From Lucinisca nassula (Eukaryota > Mollusca > Bivalvia > Lucinida > Lucinidae), in the NCBI GenBank assembly GCA_963580285.1, contig OY757010.1, positions 149,654,675 to 149,718,674 on the forward strand: a stretch of DNA of 64,000 bases, written 5' to 3'. This document shows, one piece after another, positions 21,593 through 32,877 of this stretch. The stretch's first letter is position 1, and each line of letters begins with the position of its first letter. The notes beneath the pieces are model-generated. The model was not told the origin of the DNA and made no database searches. It worked only from the letters and a program-made list of their open reading frames with translations. A program made the translations under genes and the position numbers.

Positions 21593-22004
21593 ACGTAACA
21601 CTATTAACCCTTTTTGTACCAAATGGAATCTTCCACCATATATATAGCAGGGGTTCATTTCAAAATTTAGGGGTGTCAGGTTGTGTTTACTTCAAAATTT
21701 ATTAGGAAAAAGGCTGAGCTTTTTGCAAACAGTGTAGGCCCTGATCAGACGCCGCAAAATGCGGCGTCTGATCTGGGCCTGCACTGTTTGCCAGGCAACC
21801 CGTTTTGGGGGTTTCTGGTACTGAATGAGTTAATGGGGTCCAAAGCAGAAACTGTGTTACTTAAACAACCGTGATATATCCAAACAAATGGCCAATTCAG
21901 GTCATTTTCCTATTTATCTACACATTTTTTGGATCTATCTTGAAGCTGTGTTATATCCAAACTGTGTTATAATGAACTCAGTGTTATAACAAGGTTGTGG
22001 TGTA
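21593..22004 (-). mobile_element. Family C MITE (C3) carrying B5
   Basis: Reverse C element ('caaagcagaaactgtg' side) ending GGTTGTGGTGTA. B5 sits at the same position as B6 in C2. Confidence 0.75.
21604..21833 (-). mobile_element. Family B MITE (B5), intact
   Basis: TTAA 21604-21607 and 21830-21833. Ends TTAACCCTTTTTGTACC and GGTACTGAATGAGTTAA. Hairpin 21725-21791 in GATCAG/CTGATC form with GACGCC/GGCGTC. Confidence 0.9.
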
Positions 22005-22104
22005 TGTACATGTATAAAGCAGGAGTCCATTTCAAAATCTAGGAGCATCAACAGGGTCTTCACATTCGTTTTTGGGAATGGGACCTTTAGACTTGTGAAA
22101 ATTA

Positions 22105-22269
22105 GAAGCCTCCATGGTAGCTGTGGTTATGCTACTCTCCTTGTAACCCAGGGGTCTTAGGATCGATCCCAGGCTTCTCCAGACTTTCGGATGAGTCTTT
22201 AAACCGAGGTCCCTTCTCTGTATGACCTTTGCTGTTGGTGAGACCTTAAACTCAAACACTCACTCACTC
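22105..22269 (+). mobile_element. SINE S3, full length
   Basis: Forward; (CACT)n tail. Exact 14-bp TSD acttgtgaaaatta at 22091-22104 and 22270-22283. Confidence 0.93.
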
Positions 22270-22529
22270 ACTTGTGAAAATTATGACATTTTGAACAAAA
22301 TTAGGAAAAATATACCGAAAAAGAAACGCAACTTTTTAACCCAAAAGATTTTCATGCAACCATCAGGTTGACTGAAAAATCATTTTGCGATTTACTTTCA
22401 GGCTTTAAATTTTCTTATGCAGAAAGCATTTTGGCGATATCTGTACATTTTAATGCTCCACTTGGTAATTCGTTGTTTTCAACATTTCCTCATGCAGTAC
22501 ATTAAATGTATACAGTAACCTCATCATAC

Positions 22530-23270
22530 TAAACTCCGATCAGAAATTCTGAATCATCGATTTTTTCGATTCTCGCGTTTAATACTCATTTTAGCCCATA
22601 CATCACTATGGGAAAGTTTTAGACCTCACCCTCCGCCGATTTCTCCGGCAAGTCGTATGCCTCTGCGATAGCAAGGAAAGTCTGTGATTATTTGGAGAAA
22701 AGTGCAAAATCTAAATTTTCTTCCACAGACTAAGACATTCTGACAGGTGCGACACACCCTTTTAAACCATATATAGAAGTGGTTACTGCTCTTGTAAATT
22801 ACAAGGGCGTCTATGTTTTATTTGCACGATCACTTCATGGAAAATCATAAGCTGTGACACCACATCCGATATCGGTATTTTTCTTTTTGACAACTGTTGA
22901 CAGCACATCGCGCTAATGGCTCCCCGTTCCTAGTGAGCCTCTATCTAGCCATTCGAATGTAAGGTGTGTCGTAACTGCATATCTATTTATAAAGTGCATC
23001 ACATGGCTTTGAATATATATTATTTTACCTGACAATCATCGTCAAATGGACTTAGTCTGTGGTCTCATTTCTTTGGTTTGCAATTTTCTCCAAATAATCA
23101 CAGCCTTCCCTGACTGTCGCAGAGGCATATGACCTGTTGGAGAAGTCGGCGGAGGGTCAGGTCTAAAACTTTCCCATAGTGATGTATGGGCTAAAATGAG
23201 TATTAAAAGGAAGAAACGAAAAAAACGATGATTCAGATTTTCTGAACGGAGTTTAGCATATTGTGATACC
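22530..23270. repeat. Inverted repeat inside the Tc1 leader
   Basis: Arms of about 200 bp (22530-22745 and 23050-23270), roughly 85-90% alike by eye, around a spacer of about 300 bp. Anchors: 'catacatcactatgggaaag' and its complement, 'gtgattatttggagaaaa' and its complement. Confidence 0.85.
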
Positions 23271-23314
23271 TGGAGTTTAGGTTTCAAAAGTCCGGTAAAA
23301 TTTCTCTACGGAAT

Positions 23315-24370
23315 ATGGTACGTTTGACGCAAGATCAACGTAATGTAGCGGTCCAAATGCTTCTACGTGGGATGTCTCAGGCTGTCATCGCCAGGAACTT
23401 CCAAGTGAGTAAATCGACGATAACTTGCTTGTACCAGCATCTACGTCAAACGGCTATGACAAATGACAGGCCCAGAAGTGGACGTCCACGCATCACGACA
23501 CGTCAACAGGACAGAAACATCCGTCTAACCCACCTTCCTAAATAAATATCGGTTCCGTACAGCCGTCGAGACGTCAAAGGTGACACCAGGAACGCACAAC
23601 AATCGAATAAGTGCAGATACTGTCAGGAATCGCCTTCGAAAGTTTGGCTAACGTCCTCGTTGTCCGTACGTTGGTATGCCATTAACACCACAAGGATGTC
23701 ATGTTAGAATGGCGTGGCTCACACAACATAGGCCAAACCTGTTTCCCCTTCGCAAGTGGCGTAACGTAATGTTTTCTGACGAGTCCAGGTACTTGTTGTA
23801 CAGAGCTGATGGCCGTCAATGTGTGTATAGGCGTGACGGAGAGTGTTATCGTGACAATTGTTTGGTTGAACGTGATCAATTTGGAGGCTGTGGGTTGATG
23901 GTGTGGGCTGGCATTTCTTATGGTCATAGAACCCTTCTGGTATTCATTGATGGATCTTTGACAGCTCAGCGTTACGTTGTCGTTTTACGACCGGTAGTTG
24001 TTCCATACATGTATGTACGACAGCACAACGTTACGTTTCAACAGGATAACGCTTGGGTGCATGTAGCAAGGCTCAGCCTGGTGTTTCTTCAGCAAAACAA
24101 CGTTGATGTGATGCACTGGCCTCCGTATAGTCCAGATCTCTCTCCTATAGAACATTTGTGGGACGTCTTGGATAGGCACATACGTAACCGCCCCCAGCCG
24201 CCAACAACGCGTCAAGCCTTGCGTCTCGTGCTCATACAGGAGTGGAATGCTATTCCCAGGCAGAGATCAATCGTTTAATTCTGTCCATGACCAGGCATGT
24301 GCGTGCAGGACTGAATGCAAATGGAGGGCATACTCGCTATTACCTAACTGCTTATGTTTTGAACTTGTGA
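23315..24370 (+). pseudogene. Tc1-family transposase, broken
   Basis: Transposase that would cut and paste the element at TA. The N-terminal 77 codons (23315-23545) form a paired-like helix-turn-helix with a MSQAVIARNFQVSKSTI stretch and a basic GRPR-type hook. A frameshift near 23540 moves reading to another frame, which meets a TAA at 23649-23651 and then stays open from 23676. That part holds the catalytic triad: D in FSDES (residue 35 of the 23676 frame), D in QQDNA and E in SPIEHLWD, with 34 residues between the last two (DD34E, Tc1 type; mariner would be D). A second frameshift near 24258 is needed to reach the natural C-terminus ending at 24370. Two frameshifts and one stop make it non-functional. 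Start chosen at the first ATG of the HTH frame, in good position behind the leader. Confidence 0.93.
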
Positions 24371-24559
24371 AATGACTACCTCTATGACAAAACGGATTTG
24401 TGTTCCAAACATTTTCACTGGAAATAGAACTCTCTATGGTAGTAACATTCAGGAATGATTATATTATTGCGTCATTAAATCGATTTTCTGCAAACATGAT
24501 TATTTCTGCAAATACTCGCATTTATATTTGGAGTTGAGTTTCTTTTTCGGTTCAGTATA

Positions 24560-24820
24560 TAAATCCAATAGCCTTTTCATAAAATAGAATACCCAAAACT
24601 TGGACTGTCTGCCATAATTCAGGATTGTCTGGCACAGGAATCTTAACATAAAATCAGATAATACATCTTTCAGTAGTTTGAAATGGAATATAGTGCCTAG
24701 AACCCAATGGCCCTGAAGTGAAGATGACCGTAACATTGGTGGGTGTGACGTCATTAAAAACATTGACATTTCCCAATGCAGGGTGCTTTTTCTGACGTGT
24801 CCATTTTATTTCTTTCAAAA
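24560..24820. other. No recognised feature
   Basis: Unique-looking sequence between the Tc1 element and C2. Confidence 0.4.
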
Positions 24821-25275
24821 TACACCACAACTTCATTATAACATGGTTCTTTATAAGACGGTTTTGAATATAACACTGTTTCAAGATGGATCCCAAAAGT
24901 GTATAGATTATATAGAAAAATGACCATAAATGGTCATTTTTCTATACAATCTATACATTTTTGTTTGGATATAACAAGGTTGTTTTAACTAACATGGTTT
25001 CTGCTTTGGTCCCCATGAACCCATTTAGTACCGAAACCCCAAAACGGGTACCAGGGCAAACAGTGCAGGCCCAGATCAGATGCCGCAGAACGCGGTGTCT
25101 GATCAGGGCCTCCACTGCTTGCTTAAAGTTCAGTCATTTTCCAAACAAATTTTGAAGATAACACAGCCTGACACCCCCAAATTTTGAAATGGACTCCTGC
25201 TATATATTCATATAGGGAGGAAGATACCATGTGGTACAAAAAGGGTTAATAGTGTTATAAAGAGGTTGTGGTGTA
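24821..25275 (+). mobile_element. Family C MITE (C2) carrying B6
   Basis: Ends TACACCACAAC and GTTGTGGTGTA. AT hairpin 24903-24958 (arms around 'gaaaaatgaccataaatgg'). B6 interrupts it at the TTAA that is empty in C1. Confidence 0.85.
25016..25249 (+). mobile_element. Family B MITE (B6) in C2
   Basis: Left boundary TGAA (mutated TTAA), right TTAA 25246-25249. Ends 'cccatttagtaccg' and 'gtggtacaaaaaggg'. Hairpin 25055-25120. Confidence 0.88.
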
Positions 25276-25388
25276 CTAGTCAGATTTCCGAACAGAAATT
25301 ATTGAATATCTAAACAGATGTTGCAGGTAGGTCATATTTGCTAGCATAACATGTGCTTTATGCCCTCTCAGCCTAACATTCTTCACTC

Positions 25389-25690
25389 TTGTTTGTTTGT
25401 ATATTGGAGTTTAACGGCCCAGTCAACACTATTTTAGGTCATTTTTGAGCCATTCAGTTTACCTATCCACAATTTATCTGGGCAGGCTTATACGTAAGTG
25501 ATTAACCAGTACAGTGCACATTCTTTCGCCAGAAACTGACAACTGCCCCTCTTGAATCAGCAGAAGGGGGAGAATGACCGTAGAAAAGATTTCATGATCA
25601 ATCTCCACGGAAGAATGTTGCTGCATTCTCCTGATCACCAGTCCCACGCGCATTCGACTGAGATACCAAGGCTGGCACATTCTTTCAGTC
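25389..25690 (-). mobile_element. SINE S2
   Basis: Reverse: tail 'gtttgtttgtatattggag', body, tRNA-like head at 25620-25685. Confidence 0.85.
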
Positions 25691-25707
25691 GAAACACCCT
25701 ACAATTG

Positions 25708-26005
25708 TTTGTTTGATTTGAGATTTAACGTCCCCGTCAACACTGTAAAGGTCATTTTGGAGACATTGCTTCCAATTTTGTGGGACTTTTACCCAACATT
25801 GAAATGACGTGACATCTCAAGTCCTGTCGCCCAATGAAACCAACAGGGTTTATAAGCATGGACAGTCTGACTCGCACCACTTTGCCTGGGCAGGCTAGAT
25901 CCTCTAAGCGGTTTACCAGTACTTGTGTGCGGTCGGATTCAGCTCTGCGTGGAAGCATCATGCAGCCCATTTATTTCTTCAAGCTCAGATGGGCGCAGGC
26001 CGGAA
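25708..26005 (-). mobile_element. SINE S1
   Basis: Reverse, full length ('gtttgtttgatttgagat' to 'agatgggcgcaggcc'). Confidence 0.85.
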
Positions 26006-26090
26006 ACGCACGACAAGAAAGTAGAACTTTCTACTGTGAACTAGACTGCTTATCTATGGGCAATATGAACTTGACTACGGGCAATATGGA

Positions 26091-26428
26091 GTGTGTGTGT
26101 GTGTAAATTCGGGTTAAACGTCGCTTACAACAATTTTTCAGTCATATCACAACGGTGTCTGGTTGCGACAGGGAGCTCAATGCTCACTTTTATAGTGCTG
26201 CCTCACTGATGTATCATGTCCCAGACACATTACATGATACCACACCCAGTCACGTTATCCTGACACTGGGTCGACCAGTCCTAGCTCTACCCCGTAAATC
26301 TGAGTGCCAAACGAGGAGCAGCTAGTACCATTTTTAACGAATTTGGTATGTCGCGGCCCGGGATCGAACCCCTGACCTCCCGTTCCCCGGAGCGGACACT
26401 CTACCAACAAAGCTAGCGGGGCCGGTTC
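26091..26428 (-). mobile_element. SINE S4, full length
   Basis: Reverse; (GT)n tail. TSD cgggcaatatgga at 26078-26090 and 26429-26441. Confidence 0.92.
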
Positions 26429-26524
26429 CGGGCAATATGGAAAGATATTGACCAGTAACTTCGGGACATTTTCAAGGTATATAATGGTGTTCTATCTGTG
26501 AAGTTTCTGTTGTTATCATGAGAC

Positions 26525-26760
26525 CTTAACAGGCCATGATGCATCGTGACCTGGTGGATAAGAGCCCTGACTCTAAATCATTATGTCTCTCATTGCTATG
26601 GTTTGAGCCTTGCCTGGGTCACATGTGGGACGCCATGTTCTGCAACGGAAGGTCAGGTGGTTTTTCTCCGGCTACTCCGATTTTTGCCCACCTCTGATTA
26701 ACAAATCTTCGATTTGCTCAAAATAAGATTATTTGAAAGGACCACTAAACCAAAACAATC
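26525..26760 (+). mobile_element. SINE S5 with head
   Basis: The fullest S5 here: a diverged tRNA-like head ('acctggtggataagagcc'), then 'gaaggtcaggtggtttttc', then 'gaaaggaccactaaacc' and an A-rich tail. Confidence 0.75.
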
Positions 26761-26817
26761 GAAAGATCATTTAGCAAGTTGCTATGGATGAAAAGGATAA
26801 TGAGAAAATGTAGATGT

Positions 26818-27342
26818 TTAAACCCTTGTCCTGCTGAACCCGGATATGTCTTATCTTTCAAACAACGAAGATCCAGATCAGATGGCTTCTGACGAAGCCA
26901 TCTGATCAGGATCTACATTGTCATTCAGCTCATGAATTTGCTGCAATAATTTGCATCAAGTAATCTGATTGGTTGACAATCGGTAGGGGCAGTGGCATAT
27001 ATTTGTTTGTTTGATTTGAGGTTTAACGTCCCCGTCAACACTGTAAAGGTCATTTTGGAGACGTTGCTTCCAATTTTGTGGGACTTTTACCCGACATTGA
27101 GATGAAATGACATCTCAAGCCATGTCCCCCAATGAAACCAATAGGGTTTATTAGCATGGACAGTCCGCCTCGCACCGCGGTTCCTGGACAGGCTTAGATC
27201 CTCTAAGCGGTTTACCAGTACTAGTGTGCAGGCCGGATTCAGCTCTGCGTGGAAGCATCATGCAGCCCATATATTTCTTCAAGCCCCTATGGGCAGGGGC
27301 TAAACAGTGGCATATATAAATATTCAGCAGGTCAAGCGTTAA
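26818..27342 (+). mobile_element. Family A MITE (A8) split by S1
   Basis: TTAA near 26818 and at 27339-27342. The hairpin is intact (26861-26920). The S1 lies in the right half. Confidence 0.88.
27003..27304 (-). mobile_element. SINE S1 nested in A8
   Basis: Exact 13-bp TSD cagtggcatatat at 26990-27002 and 27305-27317. This fixes the full-length S1 at 302 bp. Confidence 0.95.
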
Positions 27343-27453
27343 AGCATTTTTGCGACATGCTCTTGGACCAAATTGACTTGGTCAGATTGGACTATTTTTC
27401 ATCCAAATTTTGGCCCCTGATATTCGAGTTGTTTTAGAAAGTTATTTTAAAGA

Positions 27454-28552
27454 CAAGAGGGCCATGATGGCCCTGGATCGCTCACCTGATCCATAGAGTA
27501 ACAAGTGGGTCCCGGGGAGGGCCATTATTAACCCCAGGGCTATAATGTGCATAATGCTGAGGGAGGTCTGAAAAGGTGAAGCTTCATACCAAATATCAAC
27601 AGAGACTATAATTTGAACAATCTTGGCAAAGGTACTCTAGATGAAGCTACACACCAAATATCAAGACCTGGGCCTTGCGGTTTCGCTGAGAAGAAATTTT
27701 TTTTAAAGATATTCCCTACATAAGCCTATGTAAAACCAAATGGCCCTGGGCGGGGGCATTTTTGACTTCAGGGCTATAATTTAAACAACTTGATAGAGGT
27801 CCACTAGATGAAGCTTCATACCAAATATCAAAGACCTGGGCCTTGCGGTTTCAGAGAAGAAGATTTTTAAAGATTTTCCCTATATATGCCCATTTAAAAC
27901 CAAAAGGCCATGGGGTGGGGGCATTTTTGGCCCCAGCACTATTATTTGAACAATCTTGGTAGGGGTCCACTAGATGAAGCTTCATACCAAATTTCAAAGA
28001 CCTGAGAGAAGAAGATTTTTAAAGATTTTCCCTATAAAAGCCCATGTAAAACCAAAGGGCCCTGGGGTGGGGGCATTTTTGGCCCCAGCACTATAATTTG
28101 AACAAGCTTGGTAGGGGTCCACTAGATGAAGCTTCATACCAAATATCAAAGACTTGGGCCTTGCGGTTTCAGAGAAGAAGATTTTCCATATATAATCCTA
28201 TGTAAAACCAAAGGGACCCGGGGCGGAGGCATTTTTCGCCCCCAGCACTATAATTTGAACAACCTTGGTAGGGGTCCACTAGATGAAGCTTCATACCAAA
28301 TATCAAAGACCTGGGCCTTGTGGTTTCAGAGAAGATTTTTAAATTTTCGGTGAAAAAAAATCTATTTTTGGTTCCTGTAACCTAGATGTGCAATGGACCG
28401 GAACCATTTGAACAACTTTGAAAGGGGACCACCTAAGTAACATTCCTGTGAGGTTTGGTCAACATCTGATCAGTGGTTTAGGAGTAGATGTTGTTTGAAG
28501 CACTGGCGCACGACAGACAAAAAGTGATCCCAAAAGCTCACCTCAGCTAAAA
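27454..28552 (-). mobile_element. Helitron-like element H2, short copy
   Basis: On the minus strand it begins TAGCTGAGGTGAGC and ends with a hairpin (AGGGCCATCATGGCCCT) followed by CTTG and T. Inside are six tandem units of about 130 bp with 'tagatgaagcttcatacc' and 'agacctgggccttgcgg'. H2 also occurs at 61000-63182. Non-autonomous; Helitron class is inferred. Confidence 0.72.
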
Positions 28553-28559
28553 ATGGCTT

Positions 28560-29240
28560 CTTGCAAACAGTGAAGGCCTGACCTGATTGTCATTGCACTG
28601 AGACTGTGGTAACTTTTGCACTTCAGTCTGTCCAATTCTTTTTCATACCATGTTTTAAACTATGCCCAACATCAGATTAGCAAGAATCCCTAGGGTTTGT
28701 CAGCCAATGATAAGGGGTTAAATAACTTGATGTATGAGAAAATTTGATAAATCACAATTCCTGAAATTAAAGCCCAGACTGACAGTTAAACTGTCATCAA
28801 GTGTAAGAGTGAAATTTCCAAGAGCCCCAAGGGTGCTGTATCTTCTTCAAGTGTACAAACACTGCTGAGGTAATTACAGCCAGTATCAAATACTAATGAA
28901 GTGAGTTATGATTCAGCTGTTGATTTGGGACTTCCAAAAGCTCACAAAACTGTAGTGGAATCACTGAATTTGAAACTCAGGATTCTTTGTGCAGGGAAGG
29001 GGCCCTGTGCTAAAACGCCCATAGCTTTTCAAAAAGGCCTCTCTCTTTGAAAAGCATGGCCATTTTATAATGTAAATTTTATGCACTGGAACCCAGTTTC
29101 ATAAAGAATGCGTAAAAAAGGTCCATGATATACATAAGCCAGAAATAAATTAAATTTTAAATTGTGGGCAGAAAGGAGATAAAAGGGATAGTAGAGGGAC
29201 AGGGGGAGAAAGAAGAAACGGAAGAAATAACAACCTTATC
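28560..29240. other. Only a core-hairpin remnant at the start
   Basis: 'cttgcaaacagtgaaggcctg' (about 28559-28580) is a left-arm remnant of the shared hairpin. The rest is unrecognised. Confidence 0.4.
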
Positions 29241-29244
29241 TGTG

Positions 29245-29515
29245 CCGGCCTCGGTAGCTCAGTCGGATGCGCGTCTGACTGGTGATCAGAAGGACAAGGG
29301 TTCGATACCCGTCGGGGTCGGAAACATTCTTTCGTATAGATTGATCACGAAATCTTTTCTACGGTCATTCTCTCCCTTCCCCTGATTCAAGAAGGGCAGT
29401 TGCCAGTTTCTGAAGAAAGAATGTGCACTGTATAAACCTGCCCAGGAAAAGTGTGGATAGGTAAACTTACTGGCTCAAAAATGACCTAAATAGTGTCAAC
29501 TCCAATACAAACAAA
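29245..29515 (+). mobile_element. SINE S2
   Basis: Forward; the best tRNA-like head in the window ('gccggcctcggtagctcag', 'gggttcgatacccgtcgg'), body, tail 'tcaactccaatacaaacaa'. Confidence 0.9.
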
Positions 29516-29635
29516 CTACCCTTATCTGCTGCTAGGACAGCAGGCCTTGTCCAGTTGGACACCACAGTGATGCAAAACTCAGGAATTGCAAACACAGATA
29601 AGATGCCATTTTCTTCTTTCAATGCTATGTACAGA

Positions 29636-30331
29636 ACAAGAATTCTGCCGAAGCCTATGTCGCGTCTGTGGGGGATGCAAGTCACCGAACCAAGAAATCT
29701 GGGCCAAGGTCAAACATACATGTAAAGGTTGCTATTCCTAGTGGCAAGTTTGTACTAAGTATCATTAATGAAGCTCTTATAGTTCTTTAGGCTGAACACT
29801 GACTAGGGTTGATGCAATAGTTCACTAAGTCTGTGAACCATGAAATTTAAGTCAAGGTCAAATATGGATGCTTGCATCTAGATACAAGTATATACTAAGT
29901 ATCATTAATAAAGCTCTAGCCTGGTCGCTATATTTCACAAAGTCAGTGAACCATAAAATGTAGGTCAGGGTTGCTTGCATTTAAGTTGCCATCCCCAGAT
30001 ACGAAATTGCACCAGGTATCATTAATGAAGCTCTTGACTTATAGTTCTTGAGAAATTAACTTGACCATTAGGGTGAACGCTAGGGTGGTTACAATATTTT
30101 ACAAAGTCATTGAACCATGAAATGTAGGTCAAGGTCAAATATGGATGCTTGCATTTAAGTTGCCATCCCCAGATACAAAATTGTACCAGGTATCATTAAT
30201 GAAGCTCTTATAGTTCTTGAGAAATTAACTTGACCATTATAGGGTGAATGCTAGGGTGGTCGCAAATGTTGACTAACAGATGGACAAAAAACCGGACGCC
30301 TGCAGCGCGCCATGCTAATAGCAGGCGCGAC
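29636..30331 (-). mobile_element. Helitron-like element P, reverse copy
   Basis: On the minus strand it starts at GTCGCGCCTGCTATTAGC (hairpin with CATGGCGCG) and ends ..GACATAGGCTTCGGCAG + AATTCTTG + TT. About four tandem units ('atggatgcttgcatttaag', 'gtatcattaatgaagctct') between. Repeated at 60447-64000. Confidence 0.7.
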
Positions 30332-30538
30332 AATCCTTATCCTGCTGAATTATTTAATTAGCCCCACCCATTTATAACTATCAGCCTTTCAGATTACATA
30401 TGTTTTCATTCAAATTCACAAACTGAATGACACACAGTGTACATGTAGATCCTGATCAGATGGCTTCAGAAGCCATCTGATCTGGATCTACACTGTCTGC
30501 CAAAGTAGGGATGTCATGATCAGTGGGATAAGAGTTAA
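30331..30538 (-). mobile_element. Family A MITE (A9)
   Basis: Left TTAA decayed to 'caat', right TTAA 30535-30538. Abuts the start of P exactly. Confidence 0.82.
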
Positions 30539-30555
30539 GACCACCTTTGTGACAT

Positions 30556-30778
30556 TTAACCTTAATCCTGCTGTTCATGACAGCCCCTCCCTTTGCAAAC
30601 AGTGTAGATCCAGATCAGATGGCTTCTGAAGAAGATCTTCTCAAGAAGTCATCTGATCAGGATCTACTCTGTCATTCATTTTTTGAATTTGAATGGAAAC
30701 ATTATATCATGTAATCTGATTGGCTGGTAATCAGAAATGGGTGTGGTTTATTGAAATATTCAGCAGGATTAGGGTTAA
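30556..30778 (+). mobile_element. Family A MITE (A10)
   Basis: TTAA 30556-30559 and 30775-30778, opposite to A9. Extra 'gatcttctcaagaag' in the hairpin loop. Confidence 0.85.
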
Positions 30779-30992
30779 AAATACTGTCTGCTGAAGTTTT
30801 GTTTGGTGCCTACAAGACAATGCTGGCAGAGCTGCAAGCAGTGAAGACCTGTGTGCTCTGCATTCAAAAGCTGAATGATCTGTATCTACACTGTTTTCAA
30901 AAGTAGGGCTTGTCATGATCAGTGGGATAAGAGTAAGACCACCTATGGGCTGTTAAAAATATTGTCTGCTTAAATCAAGACAATGCTGACAG

Positions 30993-31324
30993 CAGGCCTC
31001 ATACTGACCAAGCTTTCCCATGCCTGAAAGACCCAACTTTGAACATGGAAACTGTTACATTTGCAAACAGTGTAGATCCAGATCAGATGGCCATCTGATC
31101 AGGATCTACACTGTTTGCAATACAGTTTGTAAAATGAACAAATACATTATATCAAGTAATTTGATTGGTTAATAGTCAGAAATGGGTGTAGCTAAATAAA
31201 TTTTTTCAGCAGCATAAGCATTAAATAGTCATTTTAAACAGACTAAGGAGGAAAAATCAGAATCAAGAAAAATGAAGCTCTAAAAGCCTGAAATCCTGCA
31301 AATGCCTGAAAAATATGAGGCCTG
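30993..31324 (-). mobile_element. Family H element with embedded A (hAT-like ends)
   Basis: Ends CAGGCCTCATACTGACC and AAATATGAGGCCTG are inverted, flanked by tgacag on both sides. A decayed A element (about 31049-31224) is in the centre. Two further copies, 47968 and 53485, have an A in the same place. Confidence 0.72.
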
Positions 31325-31411
31325 TGACAGACCTGCAAGCAGTATAGACCTGTGTGCTCTGCAGTCCGGTCTGTTACATAGTGAAATACCAATTCTTCTT
31401 TTCACTATATT

Positions 31412-31558
31412 CCCTTTCGACCCTCATGACAGACAAATATGGAAATCTGGTGTGAGATCTGCCATGCGTGCAGCAAGCCGGCTAGCTGGAAGGGGACCCA
31501 CTTATGTGGATGTTGCCCCTGTACCTGCACTTTAATCAAAACTCTGATGATGATGATT
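31412..31558 (+). mobile_element. LINE 3' tail
   Basis: Encodes a recognisable C-terminal peptide (DPHDRQIWKSGVRSAMRAA.. to VDVAPVPAL, stop at 31533-31535), then a 3' UTR and (GAT)n. Starts at nearly the same LINE position as the copy at 8008. Confidence 0.85.
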
Positions 31559-31561
31559 TGT

Positions 31562-31868
31562 TTTTGTTTGTTTGATTTGAGATTTAACGTCCCCGACAAC
31601 ACTGTAAAGGTCATTTTAGAGACATTGCTTCCAATTTTTGGGGACTTTTACCCGACATTGAGATGGAATGGCATCTCAAGCCCTGCCTCCCAATTAAACC
31701 AATAGGGTTTATACATGTAAGCATGGATGGTCCGACTCGCACCACTTTGCCTGGGCAGGCTTAGATCCTCTCAAGCAGTTTACCAGTACTCATGTGCGGG
31801 TCAGTTTCAGCTCTGCCTGGAAGCATCATGCAGCCCATCTATTTCTTCAAGCCTTGTTGGGCGGGGTC
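31562..31868 (-). mobile_element. SINE S1 behind the LINE tail
   Basis: Reverse, full length, followed by (GAT)7 at 31873-31890. Confidence 0.85.
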
Positions 31869-31889
31869 CATTGATGATGATGATGATGA

Positions 31890-32045
31890 TATACATTTAA
31901 AAGGCTGAAGGGGATATTCTTTCATTGTGTTTGCAACACTCAGTGTCCTCTAGTTTGAGACCACGCTTGAGACTGTTCAAAAGTTGTCTTAAAGACCACT
32001 TTTGGGCAGTCCCAAAGGTGGTCTTAACAGAGGAATTTTACTGTA
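31890..32045 (+). mobile_element. Family J MITE (J2), left-truncated
   Basis: Right half of J: 'gactgttcaaaagttgtc', 'aaaggtggtcttaacagagg', 'ttttactgta'. Confidence 0.75.
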
Positions 32046-32266
32046 TTCTTTAACAAACTTTCCAAACTATTTCTTGAGACCAAATCTGCTTTCAAAACAC
32101 AGCTTTAAAAGTATGTTTTTTATACTTCTATTTGCTTATAAAAACTGACTGGCTGTCAATCTCATGTGGCATATTATCCAATGTAGTGTATAGTTATGAA
32201 AATCAAAGACATTCTTTTTTAATCAAGGAATTATTTAGATTCTTTTTAATCAATAAAATTAATTAT

Positions 32267-32672
32267 TTAACCCCTTTTGTACCATATGGAATTAGAAGCC
32301 TCCGTGGTGCAGTGGTTACGCTACTCGCCTTGTAAACCAGGGATCGCAGGATCGATCCCGGGCTTCTCCAGACTTTCGGATGAGTCTTTAAACCGAGGTC
32401 CCGTCTCCGTATGACCTTAGCTGTTGGTGGGACGTAAAACTAAAACTCACCCATCACCATATGGAATCTTCCTCCTTTTATAATAGCAGGAGTCCATTTC
32501 AAAATTAAGGGGTGACAGGTTGTGTTTTCTTCAAAATTTATTTGGAAAATGACTGAACTTTTAGCAAACAGTGGTGGCCCTGATCAGTCACTGCATTCTG
32601 CGGCGTCTGATCTGGGCCTGCACTGTTTGCCAGGGTGCCCGTTTAGGGGTTTCTGGTAACTAAATGGGTCAA
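32267..32672 (-). mobile_element. Family B MITE (B7) split by S3
   Basis: TTAA 32267-32270, right end TCAA 32669-32672. S3 inserted 15 bp inside the left end. Confidence 0.88.
32293..32456 (+). mobile_element. SINE S3 nested in B7
   Basis: Exact TSD accatatggaat at 32281-32292 and 32457-32468. Intact head 'cctccgtggtgcagtggtta'. Confidence 0.95.
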
Positions 32673-32691
32673 TGTATAATACTATGAAGTA

Positions 32692-32871
32692 CAGTAAAAC
32701 CTGTCATAGTGGCCACCTCTATTAAGCAAGCAACCTGTCATAAGCAAGCATGGCTTCAGTTCCCAAAAAAGGAAAGTGCATTAAAATTCACCTGTATAAA
32801 GCAAGCACCTGTCTTAAGCAAGCACATTTTGATCATCCCTTAGGTGCTTGCTGAATACAGGTTGGACTGTA
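32692..32871. mobile_element. Small TA-flanked MITE
   Basis: Inverted ends CAGTAAAACCTGTCATAG and CTGAATACAGGTTGGACTG. Inside, repeats of 'aagcaagcacctgtctta'. Confidence 0.65.
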
Positions 32872-32877
32872 TCTTTG

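Larger units (their letters stand above)
22313..24559 (+). mobile_element. Tc1-type DNA transposon, near complete, inactive
   Basis: Terminal inverted repeats: left CCGAAAAAGAAACGCAACT after TATA, right the complement of CTGAACCGAAAAAGAAACTC followed by TA. The left end has lost the first five bases. It carries one transposase frame on the + strand and an unusually long (about 1 kb) leader holding a large inverted repeat. TA target and D34E transposase place it in Tc1/mariner. Confidence 0.9.

Noticed and set aside
27454..28552. CRISPR-like array of short direct repeats
   Set aside because: Units are about 130 bp, diverged, without unique spacers, within a eukaryotic Helitron-like element.
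29245..29320. Apparent tRNA gene (A box, B box)
   Set aside because: It is the head of SINE S2: body and (CAAA)n tail follow, and many diverged copies exist. The same applies to heads at 17463, 33945, 55105, 57129 and 60693.
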